NCBI RefSeq assembly: GCF_022712295.1
Contig: NZ_JALAGT010000038.1
Location: forward strand, 1 to 5,657
From: Galactobacter sp.
GTDB taxonomy: Bacteria; Actinomycetota; Actinomycetes; Actinomycetales; Micrococcaceae
DNA length: 5,657 bases
Direction of reading: 5' to 3'
Part shown: positions 1-4,422 of the stretch, piece by piece
Position numbering within the stretch: the stretch's first letter is position 1
Layout: each line of letters begins with the position of its first letter
Position numbers and translations under genes: made by a program
The notes under the pieces: generated by a model
Told to the model about the DNA's origin: nothing
Seen by the model: the letters and a program-made list of their open reading frames with translations, nothing else
Databases searched by the model: none

Positions 1-649
1 AAGTCGAACCGACGATGGCGACGTCACTGCCGGGGGACGGTAGGGACGTGCCGAGCACCGTGTGATCGTCCGGGGTGTCCGGCTGGGCTCCAGCCCGGTC
101 CGCCAGGAGCCGGTGCAAGTCGGATCCCGTGACAGTACGGTCGTCCGGGACGCCGAGTTGGGTACGGTCCGCCTCATGGGCGCAGTCCGAGGCGGCCGAT
201 GCCGCGACGGGTGTCTCATGGCCGCGTTCGGCGGTATCCGAGGCCGGTCGCGTTGCGTCCGGCTCCGCTTCAGCTGTGTGCTCCACCTCGGGGGCCTGCG
301 GACCTTGCGCACCGACCGGCGCGGCCCGCGGGACGGTGGGCGGGAGCGACGCGGCCGCGGCGTCGTCGACGATCTGAGCGGCGTGCCGTGCCGAACGCGC
401 TCGCCTCCCGGTCGGGGTGACGGCGCTGCGGTAGGCCACGGCCACGACGTTGGGCACGAGGACCTCAGGATCCGTACCGAGCACCAGGGTTTCGGTTCCG
501 TCGTGACTCAACAGAACCAGCGCGCCGTCCGCGGGTAGCGGGAAGACCCAGCCGCCGTCTTGCGCCTGGAAGGGAACACCGGGGACGGCCAAGGGTTGGG
601 CGCGGACCGGCACGGGCTCATCCCATGACGCTTCGCAGCGATTCAGCAC
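1..649 (-). CDS. Uncharacterised protein with repeated Asp-Arg/His-Thr motifs (3' end outside window)
   Basis: An open frame runs from a GTG at 649-647 through 216 codons to the left edge without a stop. The start is supported by GGGGAGG (658-664) 8 nt upstream. The first ~95 residues look like a compact domain (GGWVFPL near 32-38, ALVLLSHDGTETLVLGTDPEVLVPNVVAVAYRS at about 43-75, given here only as a hydrophobic beta-rich stretch). From about 97 on the chain is Ala/Pro-rich and probably disordered. The distal part repeats DRTQLG (161-166), DDRTVTG (169-175) and DDHTVLG (194-200). I do not recognise the family. It lies downstream of and co-oriented with the zinc-ribbon/FHA gene, in the same reading frame after its stop, with 87 bp between. 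A role as a substrate or scaffold in phosphothreonine signalling is inference only. Third-position G/C bias agrees with real coding on this strand; overlapping plus-strand frames look like shadows. Confidence 0.72.
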   Translation of the reverse strand, partial: MLNRCEASWDEPVPVRAQPLAVPGVPFQAQDGGWVFPLPADGALVLLSHDGTETLVLGTDPEVLVPNVVAVAYRSAVTPTGRRARSARHAAQIVDDAAAASLPPTVPRAAPVGAQGPQAPEVEHTAEAEPDATRPASDTAERGHETPVAASAASDCAHEADRTQLGVPDDRTVTGSDLHRLLADRAGAQPDTPDDHTVLGTSLPSPGSDVAIVGST

Positions 650-691
650 GGTGCTCGCCTCCCCTCTGGCTCTTGCTGTTGGATTGCGGGA

Positions 692-721
692 TGGTGCGAC
701 GTTCGCGTCGACGTCGCACCA
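692..721 (-). terminator. Perfect 11-bp hairpin between the FHA gene and the next gene
   Basis: Arms TGGTGCGACGT (692-702) and ACGTCGCACCA (711-721) pair perfectly around an 8-nt loop. On the minus strand the hairpin begins 15 nt after the FHA stop codon and ends about 28 nt before the Shine-Dalgarno sequence of the next gene. There is no U tract after it, so it may be a U-less terminator, a partial terminator/attenuator setting the ratio of the two genes, or an mRNA stability/processing element. The structure is seen directly; the role is inferred. Confidence 0.5.
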
Positions 722-736
722 ACGTCGAGGTGAGCG

Positions 737-1786
737 TCAGCCCAACTCGATGGACACTGGGACCTCGCCCAGCCAGACGGTGTCCCCAGGAACCACCCAG
801 AACGGCTGCCCGGGCTGCGCGTCGTAGAGCCGTCCCTCGTGCTCCACGCGGGTGCCATTACCGGAACCTGCATCTTCGACGCTCACGCCTTCGGCGCGCA
901 GGCGCATCCGGAGGTGGACGCGGGAGGAGGACTTCAGCGGGTCGATGAGCGGCACCGAGATCAGGTTCTCTTCCGCGGCCTTGAGCTGCGGCTTGCGCCC
1001 CAGGATCGCGTCCGTGTCGATCCGCACGCTGGAGCCGTCCCCGAAACCGAGCCGCACGGTGTATCCGAGTTCCGGGTGGCCTGCGCTCTGCGCGGACGGA
1101 GCAGGGCTGGAAGCCGATGCGACGCCGGCCGATGCATCGACAGGAGCATCGCCGTAGGCATCGGTGCCGTGCGGGTACTGCGCGTAAGGCTCCTGGCCGT
1201 GAGCAGCTGGCTCGGCAGCTCCCTCGTCCGGACTGGTGGTCGGCTGCGGCGGTTCCGTGTGCAGGGCCGAGGCAGCGGACGGAGCAGCTGTTGCGGCGCT
1301 GGGTGCCGAGGTGGCGCTGATGTCCGGCAACGGGGAAAGCGGCTGCGCCGCCGAAGATGGGACGGCCGGTGGTTCCGGTTGCTGCACGGCGGCAAGCGGC
1401 ACCGGAGCGGTGGGCGGAAGCTGATCCGGATCGGTCGGGGCCGGCAACGGTGCACCGTATCCGGGCACGGCGGCCTCGGAGCCGGAGCTCGCGCTCGGAG
1501 CGGAACCGATGGGCCCATAGGGTGTGCCGAAGCTCTCCACGTCTGGCGGTGCGGGGGCCTCTGGTGTGGGCTCAGGATCCGGAGCCTGAATCATCGGCAC
1601 ATCCTTGGCCGGATACAGTTCCCCGTCGGGGCCCGGCACCCATGGTGCGGCGGCCATGCTGCCGCCGATCGAGGGCACGGGCTGTTCCGGAGGGCTCTGG
1701 ATGGCTGTCACCGGCGCGTGGCACTGCGGGCAGCTCTCGACATTCGGTGGGAGTTCGGCCTCACACCGTTGGCACCGTTCAGGCAT
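737..1786 (-). CDS. Zinc-ribbon and FHA-domain protein
   Basis: 349-aa protein (from ATG 1786-1784). The N-terminus has a zinc-ribbon-like pair C5-x2-C8 and C19-x2-C22. Residues ~27-240 are a Pro/Ala/Ser-rich low-complexity linker with no signal peptide or membrane segment. Residues ~242-348 form an FHA domain with the family's key residues: G263-R264, S288-R289-V290-H291 and N310-G311-T312. FHA domains bind phosphothreonine peptides, so this is probably a cytoplasmic adaptor of a Ser/Thr kinase pathway (family knowledge); the partner is unknown. I chose ATG 1786 because GGGAG (1792-1796) sits 5 nt upstream. An in-frame GTG at 1792-1790 adds two residues but overlaps that Shine-Dalgarno sequence. 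It is the first gene of a minus-strand unit and diverges from the TetR gene across a 190-bp intergenic region. Confidence 0.93.
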   Translation of the reverse strand: MPERCQRCEAELPPNVESCPQCHAPVTAIQSPPEQPVPSIGGSMAAAPWVPGPDGELYPAKDVPMIQAPDPEPTPEAPAPPDVESFGTPYGPIGSAPSASSGSEAAVPGYGAPLPAPTDPDQLPPTAPVPLAAVQQPEPPAVPSSAAQPLSPLPDISATSAPSAATAAPSAASALHTEPPQPTTSPDEGAAEPAAHGQEPYAQYPHGTDAYGDAPVDASAGVASASSPAPSAQSAGHPELGYTVRLGFGDGSSVRIDTDAILGRKPQLKAAEENLISVPLIDPLKSSSRVHLRMRLRAEGVSVEDAGSGNGTRVEHEGRLYDAQPGQPFWVVPGDTVWLGEVPVSIELG

Positions 1787-1830
1787 CGTCACTCCCGTCG
1801 TGGGTCCCTGGACGTGGGTTCATCCCATTC

Positions 1831-1858
1831 ATCCTAGACGCGGTGGAACCCAGGTCGA
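1831..1858 (-). promoter_or_regulatory. Candidate promoter of the FHA gene
   Basis: On the minus strand, TCGACC (1853-1858; 4/6 match to TTGACA) is followed after 16 nt by TAGGAT (1831-1836), which fits the actinobacterial TANNNT -10 pattern. This predicts transcription starting near 1824 and a leader of about 38 nt. An imperfect inverted repeat with TTTCG (1864-1868) and CGAAA (1883-1887) arms lies just upstream of the -35 element and could bind a regulator. Confidence 0.4.
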
Positions 1859-1946
1859 GACCATTTCGTGACCTGATTACCCCGAAAGCTGGAAAGCCGC
1901 GTCCGTTGCCGGGTTCGGCCACGGATACTCAGGGATACCGCTGGCC

Positions 1947-1970
1947 AAGGTACACCGATCTGTGTACTTT
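1947..1970 (+). promoter_or_regulatory. Probable TetR operator overlapping the -10 of the TetR-EamA operon
   Basis: The palindrome GTACAC (1950-1955), 6-nt spacer CGATCT, GTGTAC (1962-1967) is perfect. Its outer flanks also pair (AA at 1947-1948 with TT at 1969-1970), giving 8 of 9 matching positions per half-site. The size and symmetry are typical of operators for TetR dimers. The right half overlaps TACTTT (1965-1970), which fits the TANNNT -10 pattern and ends exactly 6 nt before the GTG at 1977. Repressor bound here would block RNA polymerase, so negative autoregulation is the natural model. No good -35 hexamer is visible at the proper distance. Confidence 0.65.
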
Positions 1971-1976
1971 TGAATC

Positions 1977-2909
1977 GTGACCTCACCAGCCAGTGCCTTC
2001 ACTGCTCATCGGGAGCCTTCGGGCCCACTCGCCTCACCCACAAAGACCACCGAGCGCCGCGTCCCGGCACAGGACCGCACCTCTACGAGTCGCCGCAGCC
2101 CTGCACGGGACCGCGTGCTTTCGGCGGCAGCACAGCTCTTCTACGACCAAGGGATGACGGGCACCGGCGTGGATACCCTGTCCCAAGCCGCTCATGTGTC
2201 CAAGCGCAGCCTCTACCAGCACTTCGGTTCCAAACAGGAGCTGGAGATGGCCTACCTCGAGGCCAGACATCAGGAATGGCTGGACCTGTACCAGGCACGA
2301 ATCGAGGCCGCCGACCAAGAGTCGCGAGCAGATGCGACAGCCTCTGCAGCCACCACAGCTCCGACAGCCGCGCGAGCTTGGACGCCCCCGGCGTCACCGG
2401 CGGCTGCGGCATCACCGGCAGCCGCGGCATCACCGGCAGCCGCGGCGTCACCGGCAGCCGCGGCGTCACCGGCAGCCGCGGCGGCCACAACGGGCGTCAT
2501 GGCAGTGACGGACGCCTACCTGGACCATGCTCGACTCGCCGCAGATTTCCGCGGGTGCGGACTGCTCAATGCGGCAGCAGAATTACCCTTGGGTCACCCC
2601 GGGCGCGAGCTGGTGGGCCGCCACAAACGTCAGGTACAGCAGATCCTGCAAGAACACCTGAGCGGCGTCCTCCCCGCCGCAAGCGCCCGAACCACCGCAC
2701 TGCACGTGTCATTCCTTCTTGAGGGGGCCATGAGCCGGGCGGGACTCGCAGCGGACCTGGAATTACTCGAGGCCGTTCGGTCCCTTGCCGAGAACGTGGT
2801 CACGGAGGCGCTGGCGACGCAGTCCGCCCAGAGTGCGGCCGCTTCGACTGCGGCCGCTCCGGCGGACGCTGCCTCCGTGGAGTCTCCGCGCCGAGGCCGG
2901 GAGAGGTGA
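1977..2909 (+). CDS. TetR/AcrR-family transcriptional repressor with Ala-Ser-Pro repeat insert
   Basis: 310 aa against about 190-210 for the family. The helix-turn-helix lies at ~44-89 (RDRVLSAAAQLFYDQG, then GVDTLSQAAHVSKRSLYQHF and GSKQEL), an excellent match to TetR_N. The C-terminal half (~170-282) includes FRGCGLLNAAAELPLGHPGR, typical of TetR ligand-binding domains that carry a Gly-Cys-x-x-x-Asn-Ala motif. The excess length is a ~43-residue N-terminal tail rich in Pro/Ser/Arg, an insert at ~115-170 holding five ASPAAA units (139-168), and an Ala-rich C-terminal tail. GTG 1977 is the only reasonable start: a TGA lies two codons upstream (1971-1973) and no other start codon precedes helix 1. 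No Shine-Dalgarno is present, so the mRNA is probably leaderless. It is co-transcribed with, and overlaps, the EamA exporter it likely controls. The inducer is unknown. Confidence 0.93.
   Translation: MTSPASAFTAHREPSGPLASPTKTTERRVPAQDRTSTSRRSPARDRVLSAAAQLFYDQGMTGTGVDTLSQAAHVSKRSLYQHFGSKQELEMAYLEARHQEWLDLYQARIEAADQESRADATASAATTAPTAARAWTPPASPAAAASPAAAASPAAAASPAAAASPAAAAATTGVMAVTDAYLDHARLAADFRGCGLLNAAAELPLGHPGRELVGRHKRQVQQILQEHLSGVLPAASARTTALHVSFLLEGAMSRAGLAADLELLEAVRSLAENVVTEALATQSAQSAAASTAAAPADAASVESPRRGRER
2391..2480 (+). repeat. Five-copy 18-bp tandem repeat inside the TetR gene
   Basis: Five consecutive in-frame 18-bp units begin at 2391, 2409, 2427, 2445 and 2463. The type unit is GCGTCACCGGCAGCCGCG, encoding Ala-Ser-Pro-Ala-Ala-Ala. 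Units 2 and 3 read GCATC instead of GCGTC, and unit 1 differs at two bases near its end (CGGCTGCG). Because the unit length is a multiple of three, copy-number change would keep the frame. Near-identity at synonymous sites suggests recent expansion by slippage rather than selection on the peptide alone. Confidence 0.95.
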
Positions 2910-3841
2910 CGCCACCGTCGCGTTCCGGGCCCGACGCTCATCCCGGTCGCACCTCGGGCATCCTCGCCATCACCACGACGGCCGCGCTGTGGGGAACCAC
3001 CGGCACCGCAGCCACCTTTGCCCCTGAGGCAGGCCCGTTGGCCATCGGTTCCGCTGCACTGGGGGTGGGCGGACTCCTCCAGGCAGTTGTGGCTATCAGG
3101 CCACTGTGGCGTCAACGGTCCCTTGTGGCCAACCATGCCTGGTTACTTCTGATCGGGGCGCTGGCTGTGGTGGGTTATCCCCTGGCGTTCTACTCCTCGA
3201 TGCACTTGGCAGGGGTCGCAGTCGGCACGGCAGTGTCCCTGGCGTCCGCTCCCCTCTTTTCTGGCGTCACGGAATGGGTCGTGGATCGTCGCGCTCCGAG
3301 CAGGACATGGTGCGTGGCCGCGGGGCTGGGTGTGATCGGAACCGGACTGACCAGCGCGGCTCACGGTGGGGGCCATGGGTCGGCGACGGTCTGGGGCGTG
3401 CTGCTTGGGCTCGCTGCAGGGCTGACCTATGCCGTGTACTCGTGGGTGGTGCAGCGCATGCTCGCCCAGGGCGTGGGCCGAGCAGCTGCTATGGGCGCCG
3501 TCTTCGGCCTTGGCGGGTTGGGGCTCATGCCCGTCTTGTTGGTGACCGGGGCGCCCTTGGTGGCCGGCCCGTCAGCCTTCACGGTGGCCGCGTACATGTC
3601 CTTGGTGCCGATGTTTGCCGGGTACCTGTTCTTCGGGTACGGACTCACGCGGGTGCCGGCGTCCACCGCCACCACCATCACCTTGCTGGAACCCGCCGTC
3701 GCGGCACTGCTGGCCGTCGTCGTGGTCGGCGAGCGCCTGGGGTGGTTGGGTTGGCTGGGTCTTGTGGTGCTGGGCTGCAGCCTCGTGGTGCTGATCTCGC
3801 CGCTGCGCCGCCGCCCCGATCCGCCCTTGACGCCCTCCTGA
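2906..3841 (+). CDS. EamA/DMT-superfamily transporter (probable exporter)
   Basis: 311-aa, strongly hydrophobic protein with about ten predicted membrane helices in two EamA halves. The first starts with ALWGTTGTAATFAP (~27-40), a hallmark of the family; the second contains GLAAGLTYAVYSWVVQRML and ends with TTITLLEPAVAALLAVVVVGERLG, the conserved last-but-one helix with its Glu-Pro pair. The short N-terminus and the Arg-rich tail (LRRRPDPPLTPS) are likely cytoplasmic. GTG 2906 overlaps the TetR stop (GTGA, 4 bp) and has GAGG (2893-2896) 9 nt upstream, indicating translational coupling. Family members move amino acids, metabolites or drugs across the plasma membrane; the substrate here cannot be read from sequence. 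Pairing with a TetR repressor favours inducible efflux. Confidence 0.93.
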   Translation: MTPPSRSGPDAHPGRTSGILAITTTAALWGTTGTAATFAPEAGPLAIGSAALGVGGLLQAVVAIRPLWRQRSLVANHAWLLLIGALAVVGYPLAFYSSMHLAGVAVGTAVSLASAPLFSGVTEWVVDRRAPSRTWCVAAGLGVIGTGLTSAAHGGGHGSATVWGVLLGLAAGLTYAVYSWVVQRMLAQGVGRAAAMGAVFGLGGLGLMPVLLVTGAPLVAGPSAFTVAAYMSLVPMFAGYLFFGYGLTRVPASTATTITLLEPAVAALLAVVVVGERLGWLGWLGLVVLGCSLVVLISPLRRRPDPPLTPS

Positions 3842-3844
3842 GAA

Positions 3845-3886
3845 CTCCGGTCCGGGCATGCGAGCAAACCGGAGCATGCGGGCAAA
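3845..3886 (+). terminator. Weak hairpin and short direct repeat after the exporter gene
   Basis: CTCCGGT (3845-3851) and ACCGGAG (3868-3874) form a perfect 7-bp inverted repeat with a 16-nt loop, starting 3 nt after the exporter stop codon. A direct repeat, GCATGCGAGCAAA (3856-3868) and GCATGCGGGCAAA (3874-3886), 12/13 identical with an 18-bp period, overlaps it. A run of five A but no T tract follows. Position suggests an end-of-operon signal, but the long loop makes a strong terminator unlikely. Confidence 0.35.
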
Positions 3887-3920
3887 AAGTACCGCTCAGG
3901 CGAAGAGGAGGTCAGCTGGT

Positions 3921-4151
3921 ATGGTCTTGGCGTCCCCGGCGCTTTGCCCCACGATGCTGGATTCGCCGCACGATTCTCCATTTACAACCGTCGCACGACG
4001 GGTGCAAATCCCGATTTCAGGGGTAGATGCCAATCCAGGGGGTAAAACGCCACTCACGCGGTATTGCCGGACGATGCCGAACAAAATGACAACCGAGAGC
4101 GACCCCGCCATTGCGGCCGCTCCGGCCATCCGGACAGATCATTCCGGGTGA
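3921..4151 (+). CDS. Doubtful small ORF, 76 aa
   Basis: ATG 3921 is preceded by AGGAGGT (3906-3912), a 7-nt match to the anti-Shine-Dalgarno sequence, at 8 nt spacing, the best ribosome-binding site in the window. The peptide (MVLASPALCPTMLD... to ...AIRTDHSG) has no recognised domain, no clear membrane segment and a mixed composition. Its G/C at third positions is about 64%, clearly below the flanking genes, and a frame on the opposite strand competes over the same bases. It may be a genuine small protein, a remnant of a longer gene, or chance. Confidence 0.22.
   Translation: MVLASPALCPTMLDSPHDSPFTTVARRVQIPISGVDANPGGKTPLTRYCRTMPNKMTTESDPAIAAAPAIRTDHSG
3980..4009. repeat. 30-bp imperfect palindrome
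   Basis: Arms ATTTACAACCGTC (3980-3992) and GACGGGTGCAAAT (3997-4009) pair at 11 of 13 positions around a 4-nt GCAC loop; the mismatches are at 3984/4005 and 3987/4002. The inner CCGTC/GACGG stem and the outer ATTT/AAAT pairs are perfect. AAATC (4006-4010) can alternatively pair with GATTT (4013-4017). It may be an operator, a bidirectional terminator or part of a structured RNA. Confidence 0.6.
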
Positions 4152-4162
4152 GCTGGGTCACG
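4147..4162. promoter_or_regulatory. Candidate CRP/GlxR-type binding site
   Basis: GGTGA-GCTGGG-TCACG matches the CRP-family consensus TGTGA-N6-TCACA at 8 of 10 fixed positions, with a perfect GTGA-N6-TCAC core. It lies about 260 bp upstream of the dehydrogenase start, which is far for direct activation from the promoter proposed near 4375. cAMP-responsive control of a carbon-metabolism gene would make sense, but this is inference from a motif match. Confidence 0.3.
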
Positions 4163-4374
4163 TCAAGCCCGATAGCGGCTGGAGTCCGACCACGGGCCCA
4201 CTCACGTTCGGCGTCCACCCCGGACCACGAAGCGGCAGCCACGCACTTCACCCGAGCCGCCTCAGGCCGAGTTGCCTCGATCCAATCTCAGTTTCCACAC
4301 CCATGAGCCACGTCACCCGCCTCGGTGCCGCACCAGACGTTCACGACATCATGGAGGAACGCGCCACACAGGTT

Positions 4375-4415
4375 TACACTTGTTAATGAGAAAACAACGC
4401 AAGAAGGATGAGGAG
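4375..4415 (+). promoter_or_regulatory. Candidate -10 element and ribosome binding site of the dehydrogenase
   Basis: TACACT (4375-4380) fits TANNNT and would start transcription near 4387, giving a ~36-nt leader; no clear -35 hexamer is seen. A small inverted repeat, TTGTT (4380-4384) and AACAA (4393-4397), straddles the predicted start point and could be an operator. The Shine-Dalgarno GAGGAG (4410-4415) lies 7 nt before ATG 4423 and decides that start over the in-frame ATG at 4408, which is part of the ribosome-binding region itself. Confidence 0.4.
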
Positions 4416-4422
4416 TCACCAC

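Larger units (their letters stand above)
3842..4422. other. Long intergenic region with no convincing gene
   Basis: About 580 bp between the exporter and the dehydrogenase. No frame in it shows the strong third-position G/C bias of the neighbouring genes (short frames on both strands are near 65% by my hand count), and A/T-rich patches are common. Items seen inside: the post-exporter hairpin/direct repeat, a possible 76-aa ORF at 3921-4151, an opposite-strand frame at 3896-4111 (71 aa, one hydrophobic N-terminal segment, GGAG 8 nt before its ATG), the 30-bp imperfect palindrome at 3980-4009, a CRP-like site at 4147-4162 and the dehydrogenase promoter near 4375. It could be a decayed gene, a small-RNA locus or an extended regulatory region. 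Confidence 0.6.

Noticed and set aside
62..538. Overlapping plus-strand frames over the left edge
   Set aside because: Their Arg/Gly-rich translations are typical of shadows; the minus-strand frame from 649 has a proper ribosome-binding site, a protein-like composition and runs through the whole stretch.
1787..1792. GTG start two codons upstream for the FHA protein
   Set aside because: It lies within the GGGAG sequence that best serves the ATG at 1786; the difference is only two residues.
839..1837. Long plus-strand frame opposite the FHA gene
   Set aside because: Low-complexity Arg/Gly/Cys-rich product with no domain; the opposite strand has clear zinc-ribbon and FHA motifs.
2391..2480. 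CRISPR array or collagen-like protein
   Set aside because: The 18-bp units are contiguous with no spacers, and the Gly-x-x pattern appears only in a shadow frame (plus strand, frame two) without a gene around it.
3980..4020. tRNA-like T-arm (GGGTGCAAATCCC)
   Set aside because: The loop differs from the TTCRANT consensus and no acceptor, D or anticodon arms can be placed around it.
4303..4386. 27-aa leader peptide upstream of the dehydrogenase
   Set aside because: No Shine-Dalgarno before its ATG, no regulatory codon run, and its end overlaps the likely promoter.
4408..4422. Earlier ATG start (five extra residues) for the dehydrogenase
   Set aside because: It overlaps the GAGGAG ribosome-binding site that correctly serves ATG 4423, and family members begin with MRA/MKA.
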